64,000 nt of DNA from Sphingomonas pokkalii (GCF_003096275.1 NZ_QENQ01000001.1:2702920-2766919); one strand, 5' to 3'; shown: positions 12,500 through 21,510, numbered from the stretch's first letter. The notes: generated by a model not told the origin, from the letters alone. Program-made: numbers and translations.

Positions 12500-13554
12500 T
12501 TGCTCTTCTTCTTGTACACATCCATGCTCTTCTCCTCGCTCTTCACGGCATTGCCGAATTCGAGCGGGAAGTCGTTGAGCTGGCGCCAGAGTTCATAGCC
12601 GACCGACACGGTTTCACCCTGTACCCAGCCGCGCACCTTCGCCCCCAGGCGGACGAAGCGGTCGCTCGGCCAGGGCTGGGTGCCCGGCAGCGGCTCGATC
12701 AGGACGCGGAACAGGCCGGTGGACATGGCAGCGGGATCGACCGAGCGGACCCGCCCGTCGAACAGGCCCCAGGCGACCGAAGGCCAGCCGCTGAACTGGA
12801 TCGCCGGCCAGCCCTCAAACTCCAGCCGCACGCGGCGGCCGGGGCGGACCAGCGCGATGTCGCGCCCGTCGACCATCAGTTCCACCACGCGTTCGGTGTT
12901 GCCCTCGGGAGTCAGCGTCGCCAGTTCGGTACCGGCACTCACCAGTGTCGCACTGGCAGCGGCATTGAGGCTCTGGATGCGGCCATCGCGCGGTGCCCGC
13001 ACGATCTGTTCCGCCTGGCGCCGCAACGACACCTGGATGCGGTTCAGCTTCGCCCGCGAATCCGCCAGCTTCGCACTCTGATCGGCGACGCGGATCTGCG
13101 CCTGTTCATATTCGCGCCGTGCGGCAAGCCCTTCGGCATACATCTGGCGGGCACGATTGACGTCGATCGACGCCACGCTGCGGGCGCTTTCAACGGAGGC
13201 GATCTCGGCCAGCACCTGATCGCGTTCAGCCGCCAGCCGGGCGAGCAGTTCGGGATCGTTATCCGAAATCTTGGCGATCGGGTCCCCTTTCTTGACCAGC
13301 TGGCCATCGGTCACGAACCAGCGATCGACCCGCCCGGGAACGAAGGCCGTCACCGATTGCGCGCGATCATGCGGATCGAGCGCGATCACCTGCCCCTGAC
13401 CGGGCGCGGTCTGTACCCAGCGGACCGCAACCATCACCGCCCCGGTAACGCCCACGACGAAGATGATCATCCACGCGATCACCCGCGCGATCCGCGGCGG
13501 CCGCATTGCCGCCAGCGTCGGGAAGTGGACGATATGGTCAGGCCTGAAGGGCAT
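12496..13554 (-). CDS. HlyD-family membrane fusion (periplasmic adaptor) protein
   Basis: 352 residues from ATG 13554, preceded by AGGAGG at good spacing inside the end of the ABC-like gene (17-base overlap). One membrane helix is seen near residues 20-45 (IARVIAWMIIFVVGVTGAVM). Then come a lipoyl-like half motif (VPGRVDRWFVTDGQLVKKGDPIAKI), a helical hairpin (ERDQVLAEIASVESARS to RAKLNRIQVSLRRQAEQI), the second lipoyl half (VRAPRDGRIQSLN) and a beta-barrel domain. The protein should link an inner membrane transporter to TolC. The C-terminus is Lys-rich (DVYKKKSK). No substrate gene with RTX repeats is seen nearby, so the cargo is unknown. Confidence 0.9.
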   Translation of the reverse strand: MPFRPDHIVHFPTLAAMRPPRIARVIAWMIIFVVGVTGAVMVAVRWVQTAPGQGQVIALDPHDRAQSVTAFVPGRVDRWFVTDGQLVKKGDPIAKISDNDPELLARLAAERDQVLAEIASVESARSVASIDVNRARQMYAEGLAARREYEQAQIRVADQSAKLADSRAKLNRIQVSLRRQAEQIVRAPRDGRIQSLNAAASATLVSAGTELATLTPEGNTERVVELMVDGRDIALVRPGRRVRLEFEGWPAIQFSGWPSVAWGLFDGRVRSVDPAAMSTGLFRVLIEPLPGTQPWPSDRFVRLGAKVRGWVQGETVSVGYELWRQLNDFPLEFGNAVKSEEKSMDVYKKKSK

Positions 13555-15229
13555 TGCGTTCCTCCTGGTCGCGCAGTGCCGCGCTGAGTGCTTCCAGCGT
13601 TTCGAACCGGGCCTGGGCGGTACGGCCCAGCCATAGATAGCCATCGCGGCGGATCGCCTCGGGCCGCCCGGTGAACAACAGCACGGTGGTGCCGCTTTCC
13701 CGCAGCGCGTCGAGCGCGGCGCTCAGCCGCTCGGGCGGCATCAGATCGTATAGCGGGCCGAGCAGCAGCACCCGCGGCTTCGCGAGCAGCGCATTGGCCA
13801 GCTTCAGCGCCATCAGTTCGCCGATCGACAGCGGCCAGCCGGAGGCGGCGAGCGGGGTATCCATCCCTTCCGGCAATTGCGCGATCCGCGTGCCCAGCCC
13901 CACCAGCGCCAACGCGTCCAGCGCATGGGAGGCCGGAATACCCGCACCGGCGAGACCCAGATATTCGCGGATGCGGATCTCCACGATGGTCGGACGGTCG
14001 AGCACGATCACGTCGGAGCGCAGGCGATAGACGTCGAATGCCTCCAGGTCGACGCCGCCCACCATCACCAGCCCGCGATCGGGCTGAAGGTTGCGTTTCA
14101 GCAGCATGGATAGCCGGTGATCCATCGTCGGGGCGCCGATGGCGACCAGCTGGCTGCCTGCAGCGATCGTCAGGTCGATGCGTGCATCACCGGATTCGAC
14201 GCCGCGCAGTTGCACCTCGCCGCTCGCCGGGCCTTCCGGACTGCGCTTCGGCGTATCGTACGGGATGGCATAGAGCATCGATACTTCTTCCGCCGCCGCC
14301 ACCATGTCGTAATAGGCTTCGAGATAGGTGCCGAGCTGACCCAGGCCATAGAAGACGCCGGAAAGGATCAGCTCGGCCGCCACCAGCTGGCCGATCGAAA
14401 GCTGCCCCTGCAGGATCAGCCACCCGCCCAGCGCCAGCAGCGCGGCGCTCGCGGTGGCATAGAGCAGCAGGTACGCGCAGGTCTGGACGAAGGTGAAGCG
14501 GAAATGGCGACGATGGGCGTCGACATAGCTTGCCGTCATCGCCTCCGATCCGTCCATCGCGAAATTGAGGTGCCGGCTCGACTTGTAGAAACCGTTGGAA
14601 CTGCCCAGCCCCTCCAGCCAGCGGGCCGCTTCGTGCTTGGCATGGCTGAGCGCCACAGCCGACCGGATCGCACCGGGCGACCAGATCTGCCAGATCAGCA
14701 GCACCAACGCGATCAGGATCACGTTGAAGCCCAGGAAGAACGGGTGGTAGAAACTGGTCACGAGCAGACCCACCACCGATTGCAGCAGGATCGTGAACGC
14801 GCCGATCACCAGGCTAGGCACACTCTTCTGCACCAGCATCAGATCGAAATAGCGGTTGAACAGGTCGCTGCGGCGGGCATCGGCGAAGAAGGGGTTGCGC
14901 GCGTGGACCGCGCGAATGGTGATTTCGGCCAGCGTCCGCGCGAAAATCCGCCGCTCGAACAGCGCCATGATGTGCACGCGCAAGGCGCTGAGCAGCACGA
15001 CCAGCAGCAGCAGGCCGAACATCAGCGCGGACAGGGTGAGCAGCGGCGCCGGCAGGGCGATCTTCGCGACGCTATTGATCAGCAATTGCACCGAAATCGG
15101 CGTGGCCAGCGACAACAGGCTGATAGCGACGCCATAGACCATCGCAAGGCGCAGATACCCGCCATCCGGGCCGATCACCTCGGCCAGCCAGCCGCGCACG
15201 TCCGCCAGGCCGATCTTCTGTTTTGCCAT
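13538..15229 (-). CDS. ABC half-transporter-like protein with a degenerate nucleotide-binding domain
   Basis: 563 residues from ATG 15229 (AAGGAGA upstream). An N-terminal ABC type-1 membrane domain covers about residues 25-320, with several long hydrophobic segments. The C-terminal 220 residues follow the layout of an ABC nucleotide-binding domain but not its chemistry. Where Walker A should be there is AIGAPTMDHRLSM with no GK[ST]. The Q-loop region reads SDVIVLDRPTIVE without Gln. The signature reads WPLSIGELMALKLANALL in place of LSGGQ. Walker B is RVLLLGPLYDL without Asp-Glu. The switch His is absent (VLLFTGRPE). The reading frame is intact and the protein is coupled to HlyD and TolC partners, so this is a conserved-looking pseudo-ATPase rather than a decayed gene. 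What powers export is not apparent. Confidence 0.85.
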   Translation of the reverse strand: MAKQKIGLADVRGWLAEVIGPDGGYLRLAMVYGVAISLLSLATPISVQLLINSVAKIALPAPLLTLSALMFGLLLLVVLLSALRVHIMALFERRIFARTLAEITIRAVHARNPFFADARRSDLFNRYFDLMLVQKSVPSLVIGAFTILLQSVVGLLVTSFYHPFFLGFNVILIALVLLIWQIWSPGAIRSAVALSHAKHEAARWLEGLGSSNGFYKSSRHLNFAMDGSEAMTASYVDAHRRHFRFTFVQTCAYLLLYATASAALLALGGWLILQGQLSIGQLVAAELILSGVFYGLGQLGTYLEAYYDMVAAAEEVSMLYAIPYDTPKRSPEGPASGEVQLRGVESGDARIDLTIAAGSQLVAIGAPTMDHRLSMLLKRNLQPDRGLVMVGGVDLEAFDVYRLRSDVIVLDRPTIVEIRIREYLGLAGAGIPASHALDALALVGLGTRIAQLPEGMDTPLAASGWPLSIGELMALKLANALLAKPRVLLLGPLYDLMPPERLSAALDALRESGTTVLLFTGRPEAIRRDGYLWLGRTAQARFETLEALSAALRDQEERNALQA

Positions 15230-15301
15230 CGCCGAAACGTCTCCTTCAGGAACGCTCAAATGTTTGCGATGCACCATTGATACAATGGCACATCAACTAT
15301 G

Positions 15302-16246
15302 CTACCTATAGGAAATACCTATGTCCTCGACACAGGCGACAAGCTCGACCGCCAGCCGCTGATAGGCAGCGGCCCGCGCAACGCCGCTGCGCCAAAGCAA
15401 CCCCAGTTCGCGATAATGTCTCCCGCCGCGAAACGGCCGGGCGACGACATCGTCGCCAGGCCGGATCTCCTGCCGGACATAGAGTTCGGGCAACACCGCC
15501 AGGCCCATGCCCATCCCCGCCATCTGCCGGATCGCATCCAGGCTGGTTCCTTCATAATCCTCACGCACCCGCGCGCCTGCCTCTTCGGCAATCGCAATCG
15601 TCTGCTCCGCAAGTCGATAGCCGCGCTGGAGCGTCAGCAGATCCTGCCCGGCCAGATCGGCACGGTCGATCGCCGCGCGCCTGGCCAGCGGATGATCGGC
15701 CGCCATCGCCAGGTGCAGCGGCTCCCGAAACAGGCGCTCGACATGTGCGCCGGGCGCCTGCAGCGGCAATTGGGCGAGGATCACGTCGTGCCGGCCGGCG
15801 GCCAATCCTTCCACCAGCAGCGCAGGCTGGTTCTCGCGGACATGGACGCGCAGATCGTGAAACTGCTGGTGCAGCCTGGCGACCAATCGCGGCAGCAGAT
15901 AGGCACCCAATGTCGGCGTTACGCCCAACCGGATCGTGCCGAGCAGCACCGCGTCCCCCGCCCCCACCAGTTCGCCCAGATCGCGCACTTCCAGCAGGAT
16001 GCGTCGCGCGCGCTCCGCCACCTCACGCCCCAGCGGCGTCAGAAAGGCGCGCGCGCCGCGCTCTACCAAGGGGGCGCCCAAGGCTTCTTCGAACTGGCGG
16101 ATCGCCTGCGACAGGGACGGCTGACTGACCCCTACCAGCGCCGCCGCTCGCGTGAAGCTCGCCTCTTGGGCGAGCGCCACAAGATACCGCAGTTGGCGAA
16201 GGTTGATCTGTTGTTCGAAACCGGAAGGAGATGCCATCAGGTCCAT
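15302..16246 (-). CDS. LysR-family regulator, OxyR-like but without the redox cysteines
   Basis: About 314 residues from ATG 16246 (ATG 16237 is nearly as good; a frame extension to 16303 would run into the preceding ORF). The winged HTH (LRQLRYLVALAQEASFTRAA, GVSQPSLSQAIRQFEEALGA) and effector domain resemble OxyR, including GTIRLGVTPTLGAYLLPRL and TSLDAIRQMAGMGMGLAVLP. In OxyR the two redox Cys sit just before and within the LRDQA helix; here the matching stretch is LQRGYRLAEQTIAIAEEAG, with no Cys. It therefore probably senses a small molecule rather than peroxide by disulfide formation, or is a paralogue. It lies between the export operon and the DabAB operon, all on the minus strand; targets are unknown. 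Confidence 0.85.
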   Translation of the reverse strand: MDLMASPSGFEQQINLRQLRYLVALAQEASFTRAAALVGVSQPSLSQAIRQFEEALGAPLVERGARAFLTPLGREVAERARRILLEVRDLGELVGAGDAVLLGTIRLGVTPTLGAYLLPRLVARLHQQFHDLRVHVRENQPALLVEGLAAGRHDVILAQLPLQAPGAHVERLFREPLHLAMAADHPLARRAAIDRADLAGQDLLTLQRGYRLAEQTIAIAEEAGARVREDYEGTSLDAIRQMAGMGMGLAVLPELYVRQEIRPGDDVVARPFRGGRHYRELGLLWRSGVARAAAYQRLAVELVACVEDIGISYR

Positions 16247-16299
16247 AATGCGCACCCATGGCGCAGATATGTTACCACATCCAATATAATCCGTTACAT

Positions 16300-16551
16300 T
16301 CAATTGCAGAGCGGCCCTGCGGCCAAAATTATTGCATGTGCGGTGCTGCGCGGCAGCAAAAGATGGCGCAGCATCTCCACGTCATTGGCGATTTCCACCG
16401 GGTCGTTGCGAAGTGCTGCCTCCAGCGCCGCCTTCAGCCAGGGGCTGGTGCCGGGGTGGCCGAGCACCCAGGCGATTCGACGATCGATGACCGCCAGCTC
16501 CACCTCCGGCTCCTGAAATTTCTGCAGCAGGCGGCCAGGCTGAATCTTCAT
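16300..16551 (-). CDS. Small hypothetical protein coupled to dabA
   Basis: 83 residues; not recognised. Its ATG (16551) shares four bases (ATGA) with the stop of dabA, a coupling that supports it as a real gene. The protein is helical in appearance, begins MKIQPGRLLQKFQEPEVELA, has no signal peptide or membrane segment, and contains one Cys at the penultimate position. It may be an accessory or regulatory protein of the DabAB carbon-uptake complex, judged only from its position. It could also be a poorly conserved ORF. Confidence 0.55.
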   Translation of the reverse strand: MKIQPGRLLQKFQEPEVELAVIDRRIAWVLGHPGTSPWLKAALEAALRNDPVEIANDVEMLRHLLLPRSTAHAIILAAGPLCN

Positions 16552-18956
16552 TGCCCTGCCTCCCCTTCGGTAAAGGGCACCCATTCGAGCCCGCCCGCAT
16601 AGCGCCAGGCGATACGGCCCGTCTCGTCCATCGCCAGCAAGTGAAGCCAATGGTGATCGAACAGGGCACGGACGCCATCGTGCCGCGCCAGAATCTGCCC
16701 GATCGCCGCGGTCGGCGCCTCGATCACCACCGTCAGGCGCAGCGGATCGTGCACGAGCCGTTCGCCGTCATGCACGGATTGCCACGGCAAGCCACCGCGC
16801 AGCGTTCCGCCATTGCCTTCCAGCACACCGATTCCGCCCACGGCATTGTGGAGCAGCTTGTTGCCCGCGCCGAACACGCCGGGGGCGACGCTGGACCCAT
16901 AATATTGCAGGCTGATCCAGCTTGCCACCACCACCGGCGCGGTAAGGATCAGTTCCAGCACCGAAAGCTCGGCATCGCTTTGCCAATCATACTCGTGCAG
17001 GAACACGCGGCCGCCCAGGGCCCGGCCCGCGCTGCGGACGCGCGGGGCGGCGAGGAACGCACTGCACCCGGCGAGCCCCCATTCGGGCCGCACCTCCGCC
17101 CAATCGCGTCCCCGCGCGGCAATCTGCTTCGCACCCTCAGCCCGCGGCAGCCGCGCCGCCCGTGCGATCGCCGCATCCACGGATGCCCGCGCCAGCGCCT
17201 TCTCCACAAGGTCCAGTTCCACCGACGGCGCTTCGGCGCGGTCTTCGGGGAACAGGCGGATCCGATCGCTTGCGGTATCGTGCAGCGCGGCGATCGCCAC
17301 CGTCTCCGCCGGGATCGTGATGCCCCGCGTCGCCAACCCGGCACGTACGACCGGATCGTTCAGAAGCGCGGCGAGCAACCGGGCATTGACGTCGCCGGCA
17401 TGGCCGCCACAGGCACCGCATTGCAGCGCGCTGGCGTGGAGATTGTTGGTCACCACAGCGCCATGCCCGACCAGGATCAGCAGCGGCGCAAAGTCCGCCG
17501 TCAGCGACATCGCGCGCAATATCCGCTCGGCGTTGTCGATCGCCTGTTGCGGCGGCAGCGGCGGCTGGAAACGCGGGCGGGCATCCGTGGCGTGCGCGGC
17601 ACCGCCCATCCCCAACGTCGCCTTCAGCAGCTTGGCACCATAGGCGAGGCCGGCCGATTCGACGAATGCGAAGGAAGAAACCGCCGCCTGCTTGAACCGG
17701 CCCCAGGCGCGATCGCCCCGGCCGATCGCGTGATCGAGCGCCTCCCGATGCGGATCGGCGCCATCGTCGCTCGTCAGCCCCGGCCGCAACAGCACCGGCA
17801 ACCGCGCCTCGTGCGAACAGGCCCCATGGGGGCGGTGCGCAGTGCCGAGCCCGAAGAAACCGGCAAAGCCGAGCGTCTGGATGTCGGGCGCCACACGCTC
17901 GATCGCCGCCCGTATCGGTTCCGAACGCACGTCGATGCAAAAGGCCATCTGCGCGATCGGCGCCACCGTGCCAGGCCGCGCAACCGGCGCGCGCAACCGC
18001 GTCTCCAGGCGGCGCTGCTCCGCCCGCTCCGCCGCATGTTGCAGGATGGCATCGACCCAGGCGTCTTCATCGGGCCGAGCCGGCGCTGCATAGATGCCGA
18101 CCGCTGCGCTCCACCGCTGGCGCAGTGCCGCGCCGCCCAGTTCCCAAAGGGCAGCCTCCCACACCAATCGGACGGCCAGCAGGTCCAGCAGCGTATCGTC
18201 GGCCGCCCCCGCAAGTTCGGCCTGCCAGCGGCGATACCGGGCATATTGCGCCCAGCCACCCAGCGTCATCAACAACCGCTCGAAATAGCGCATGGCCGCT
18301 TCGGCGCGCAGCCCCAGCCGGGCGGCGCTCACCGCAATCGCATCGCTGGCCGCCGCCGGCGCGCTGGCCACGAAGGCCCGGAAGCCCGGGAGACCGAAAA
18401 TCTCCGGCGTACGGTCCACCCGCGCCTGCTCGCGCCAGCCGGCATAGGCCCCCACCGCCTGCGGCGCCGCCCACAGCGCCTGGCCCGCATCGAAATAGCT
18501 GCCCGCCCAGGCGCCGATCTGCTCCGCGACCAGCGATGGCCAGTCGGTCCCGGCAACGGCGGCCATTTCTGCCAGCGTCGGATACGGGACTGGCCCGGCA
18601 GGGTCGTGGTCGATCGCGGCCAGCACCTGTTCGAACCGGGCCGGTCGTTCGGCGGCCGGCGCGGCACGCCAGGCCTCCCGCAGGTCGGCTTCGGTAACCT
18701 CTCCCGCCGCGATGCGCTCGCGATACCAGCGGCGCGGCATCGTCGCACGGGTACCGGCGCTCCGCGCCAGCCAGGCGGAGGCATGGGCGAGACCACGCCC
18801 GGTATGGCCCAGAAAGGGGTTCACCGCGACGCTGGTTGCCAGCGGCCACAGCGGCGGAATGCCGCGTGCGGCATGTTCGGCCGCTTCCAGCACCATCCCG
18901 ACATAGCTGGGCTGCGGCGCATAGGATTGAGGGTCGGCAGTGGCACTACGATACAT
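16548..18956 (-). CDS. dabA: DabA: inorganic carbon transporter subunit (DUF2309/UPF0753)
   Basis: 802 residues, the normal size for DabA. Family landmarks include PPLWPLATSVAVNPF near the N-terminus, AFCIDVRSEPIRAAIE (zinc-ligand Cys and Asp of the beta-carbonic-anhydrase-like site), and LVGHGAVVTNN followed by LQCGACGGHAGD (zinc-ligand His and Cys). DabA with the membrane subunit DabB forms the DAB complex, which hydrates CO2 in one direction using the cation gradient to accumulate bicarbonate in the cytoplasm. All zinc ligands expected from characterised DabA are visible, so an active site is likely. It follows dabB by only four bases and is coupled to the small ORF after it. Confidence 0.93.
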   Translation of the reverse strand: MYRSATADPQSYAPQPSYVGMVLEAAEHAARGIPPLWPLATSVAVNPFLGHTGRGLAHASAWLARSAGTRATMPRRWYRERIAAGEVTEADLREAWRAAPAAERPARFEQVLAAIDHDPAGPVPYPTLAEMAAVAGTDWPSLVAEQIGAWAGSYFDAGQALWAAPQAVGAYAGWREQARVDRTPEIFGLPGFRAFVASAPAAASDAIAVSAARLGLRAEAAMRYFERLLMTLGGWAQYARYRRWQAELAGAADDTLLDLLAVRLVWEAALWELGGAALRQRWSAAVGIYAAPARPDEDAWVDAILQHAAERAEQRRLETRLRAPVARPGTVAPIAQMAFCIDVRSEPIRAAIERVAPDIQTLGFAGFFGLGTAHRPHGACSHEARLPVLLRPGLTSDDGADPHREALDHAIGRGDRAWGRFKQAAVSSFAFVESAGLAYGAKLLKATLGMGGAAHATDARPRFQPPLPPQQAIDNAERILRAMSLTADFAPLLILVGHGAVVTNNLHASALQCGACGGHAGDVNARLLAALLNDPVVRAGLATRGITIPAETVAIAALHDTASDRIRLFPEDRAEAPSVELDLVEKALARASVDAAIARAARLPRAEGAKQIAARGRDWAEVRPEWGLAGCSAFLAAPRVRSAGRALGGRVFLHEYDWQSDAELSVLELILTAPVVVASWISLQYYGSSVAPGVFGAGNKLLHNAVGGIGVLEGNGGTLRGGLPWQSVHDGERLVHDPLRLTVVIEAPTAAIGQILARHDGVRALFDHHWLHLLAMDETGRIAWRYAGGLEWVPFTEGEAGQ

Positions 18957-18960
18957 GGGA

Positions 18961-20514
18961 TCAGGCCTTTCCGAGAAGCCGGCTGCCGATCACCCGATCG
19001 AGCAGCGCGTTGACATAGAAACCGTGATGCAGATGGATGCGCAGCCGCTGCGCCGCCGGATGGTCGCACCAGAGCGGCAGCATCGCCTGTGCCACGGCGA
19101 TTCCGCCAAAGGCGACCAGTGCCACCGCGATCAGCACCCACTGGAACAGCCCCGGCGCCGGCACGGGCGGCAGGGTGGCGGCGGTCATCCACTCGGCCAG
19201 CGTGTGCAGCAGGAAATAGGCGACCGTGGCGACGATCGCGAAGCCGAGCGTCCGCTGCAGCAGCGCGCGCGGCGCGGCCGGGCTCATCCCCTGGACGATC
19301 AGATAGGCGACGCCGAAGACCAGGATGGCGCCAAGCGCAACCGCCTGCGGCGGCTTGTGCCAGGCGCCCAGCCCGAAGGCGAGCGCGCCATACAGGATCG
19401 CCGCCCCCAGCATCGCCAGCGCGACCGCCGCGAAATCGGGCTTGGCCACCGGCCCCAGCCGGCGGGCGGCGGCGATCCGCTCCACGGCGCCCCCGGAGGA
19501 GAGAAAGGCATGGGCCTTGTAGAGCGAATGCGCGACGATGTGCAGCAGGGCGAGCGCGAACAGGCCGAGCCCGCACTGCATGGTCATGAACCCCATCTGC
19601 GCAACCGTCGACCAGGCGAGCTGCGTCTTCACCGCCGGCTGGGTCGGCAATACCAGGCTGCCGAACAGCGCGGTGAAGCCGCCCAGGATCGCCAGCAGCG
19701 CCATCGCGGCCGGCGCCGCGACCATCACATCGGCCAGTCGGATCAGCAGGAACCCGCCGGCATTGATCACGCCGGCATGGAGCAGCGCCGAAACCGGCGT
19801 CGGCGCCTCCATCACCTCGGTCAGCCAGCCATGCAGCGGGAAGTGCGCCGATTTGAGCATCGCCGCGATCGCGATCCCCCATGCCGCCAGCGCCATCGCC
19901 TCGGGTGCCTCGCCCGCCCGCGCCATGGCCAGCAGGGTCGCGATATCGCTGGTTCCCGTCGCCCGCCACAACAGCAGGGCGGCAGCGATCAGCAGCAGAT
20001 CCGCCAGCCCGGTGCTCAGCGCCTTCTTCCGCGCCGCCCTGCGCGCGGCGGCACGCTCGGGATAGAAGAGGAGCAGGCGGCGCAGGCCATGGCCGGTCGC
20101 GATCCAGGCAAGAACGAGCTGCGGCAGCGTCCCGGCGCTTACCAGCAGCATCACGCTCGCCAGCGTCAGCGCCAGCCAGGCGGTGAACCGCCCCTGCCGG
20201 GCCTCGCCATCGAGATAGGTGGCCGCGAACCGCATCACCACCCAGCCGACGAACGCGACGAGCACCAGCATGGTGACGCTCACCACGTCGAGCCGGGTGG
20301 CCACGAATGGGTCGGCACCGGAAAGCGCGATCGTCCGCGGTCCCGCGACCGCCAGCCATCCGGCGAGCAGTAGCGCAGCCAGCAGCGCCAGCGCCGCTGC
20401 CGCATCGGCGATCCGCAGGCTCGAGCGCGGGCGACGCTGCCGCCCCATCGCCGCCGCCGCAGCCGCGACAGCCAGCACCACCGGCCCCGCATTCGCCAAC
20501 CACCACATCGCCAC
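18961..20514 (-). CDS. dabB: DabB: NuoL/MrpA-like membrane subunit of the DAB carbon transporter
   Basis: 517 residues from GTG 20514, preceded by AGGAGG six bases upstream (ATG 20508 is the alternative). The protein is hydrophobic throughout, of the proton-conducting transporter family (PF00361) related to NuoL, NuoM and Mrp antiporter subunits; LKSAHFPLHGWLTEVMEAPT, PVSALLHAGVINAGGFLL and HSLYKAHAFLSSG carry the family's conserved Lys, Glu and His positions. Its immediate coupling with dabA identifies it as DabB rather than a respiratory complex I subunit. It probably channels cations to drive DabA. Divergently transcribed from the NhaR-like regulator at 20613, with about 100 bases of shared control region. 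Confidence 0.92.
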   Translation of the reverse strand: MAMWWLANAGPVVLAVAAAAAAMGRQRRPRSSLRIADAAAALALLAALLLAGWLAVAGPRTIALSGADPFVATRLDVVSVTMLVLVAFVGWVVMRFAATYLDGEARQGRFTAWLALTLASVMLLVSAGTLPQLVLAWIATGHGLRRLLLFYPERAAARRAARKKALSTGLADLLLIAAALLLWRATGTSDIATLLAMARAGEAPEAMALAAWGIAIAAMLKSAHFPLHGWLTEVMEAPTPVSALLHAGVINAGGFLLIRLADVMVAAPAAMALLAILGGFTALFGSLVLPTQPAVKTQLAWSTVAQMGFMTMQCGLGLFALALLHIVAHSLYKAHAFLSSGGAVERIAAARRLGPVAKPDFAAVALAMLGAAILYGALAFGLGAWHKPPQAVALGAILVFGVAYLIVQGMSPAAPRALLQRTLGFAIVATVAYFLLHTLAEWMTAATLPPVPAPGLFQWVLIAVALVAFGGIAVAQAMLPLWCDHPAAQRLRIHLHHGFYVNALLDRVIGSRLLGKA

Positions 20515-20592
20515 GCCGCACCTCCTGTCGTTTCGGCTGCAGAGCGTTAGGGGAGCGGAACGATCAGATAAAATTCATTGTTTGTTGTTCAT

Positions 20593-20611
20593 CGTTCTGT
20601 TTAAAAGAACG
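20593..20611. promoter_or_regulatory. Inverted repeat CGTTCT-N7-AGAACG between dabB and its LysR regulator
   Basis: A perfect 6-bp inverted repeat with a 7-base AT-rich spacer ends two bases before the ATG of the LysR-family gene. LysR proteins bind such dyads in divergent promoter regions. Its place would let the regulator control dabBA and repress itself. Function is inferred from position and symmetry only. Confidence 0.45.
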
Positions 20612-20612
20612 A

Positions 20613-21506
20613 ATGCGCGACCTGAATTACAACCATCTTCGCTATTTCTGGGCGGTGGCGCATGACGGCAATCTCACCCGAACGGCCACCCGGCTGGGGG
20701 TATCGCAGTCGGCACTGTCCACGCAGATCCGCAAGCTGGAAGATCGGCTGGGGCACCCGCTGTTCGAACGGGAGGGGCGGCGGCTGGCGCTTACCGAGGC
20801 GGGGCGCATCGCGCTGGATCATGCCGACACGATCTTCGCGACGGGGGATGAGCTTCTCGACGTGCTGCGCGAGACCGGCCGCGCGCGCCAGGCGGTGCGC
20901 ATCGGCGCGCTGGCCACCCTGTCGCGCAACTTCCAGATCGGCTTCGTCCAGCCGCTGCTGCACCGCGCCGACGTGGAACTCGTCCTGCGCTCGGGCAGCG
21001 CCGCCGAGCTGATGCAGGCCCTGGCCGGTCTCCAGCTCGATGTGGTGCTGGCGAACCAGCCGCCATCGCGCGACTCGATCACGCCGTATCTGGCGACCAA
21101 GATCGCCGAGCAGCGCGTCAGCCTGATCGGCCATGCCAGCGCCCGCGGCGCGGAAGGCGGCCTGCCTGCCCTGCTCGCCCAGCACCCAGTGATCCTGCCC
21201 ACGCCCGAGAGCACGGTGCGCGCCGCATTCGATTCGCTGGTCGCGGCGCTCGGCGTCCGCCCGCTGATCGCGGCGGAGGTCGACGATATGGCCATGATGC
21301 GTCTTCTGGCCCGCGCCGGCGCCGGGCTTGCCGTACTGCCGCCGATCGTCGTGCGCGACGAGCTGGAAGCGGGCACGCTGGTCGAGCTAGATCGCCTGCC
21401 CCAGATCACCGAAAGCTTCTATGCCGTCACGCTCGAACGGCGCTTTCCCAACCCGCTGGTAAGGGAATTGCTTCGGGTGGCGAGCGCCGCATCGCAGCCG
21501 TCCTGA
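20613..21506 (+). CDS. LysR-family transcriptional regulator, NhaR-like
   Basis: 297 residues from ATG 20613. The N-terminus (LNYNHLRYFWAVAHDGNLTR, then LGVSQSALSTQIRKLEDRLG) is characteristic of the NhaR group of LysR regulators, and the effector domain keeps GLQLDVVLANQPP and LLARAGAGLAVLPP. NhaR of E. coli activates a sodium/proton antiporter gene in response to Na+. Here the divergent neighbour is the DabB/DabA carbon transporter, whose membrane subunit is antiporter-like, so this protein most likely regulates that operon, perhaps by CO2/bicarbonate or cation status. The in-frame open stretch upstream of 20613 has no support as coding. Confidence 0.9.
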   Translation: MRDLNYNHLRYFWAVAHDGNLTRTATRLGVSQSALSTQIRKLEDRLGHPLFEREGRRLALTEAGRIALDHADTIFATGDELLDVLRETGRARQAVRIGALATLSRNFQIGFVQPLLHRADVELVLRSGSAAELMQALAGLQLDVVLANQPPSRDSITPYLATKIAEQRVSLIGHASARGAEGGLPALLAQHPVILPTPESTVRAAFDSLVAALGVRPLIAAEVDDMAMMRLLARAGAGLAVLPPIVVRDELEAGTLVELDRLPQITESFYAVTLERRFPNPLVRELLRVASAASQPS

Positions 21507-21510
21507 ACCG

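Noticed and set aside
16551..19013. Long plus-strand open frame (820 codons) opposite dabA
   Set aside because: Antisense shadow of dabA; composition is Arg/Gln/His-rich with no domain, while the minus strand has all DabA motifs.
18961..20514. DabB as a complex I (NuoL) or Mrp antiporter subunit
   Set aside because: No other nuo or mrp genes are near, and DabA follows by four bases.
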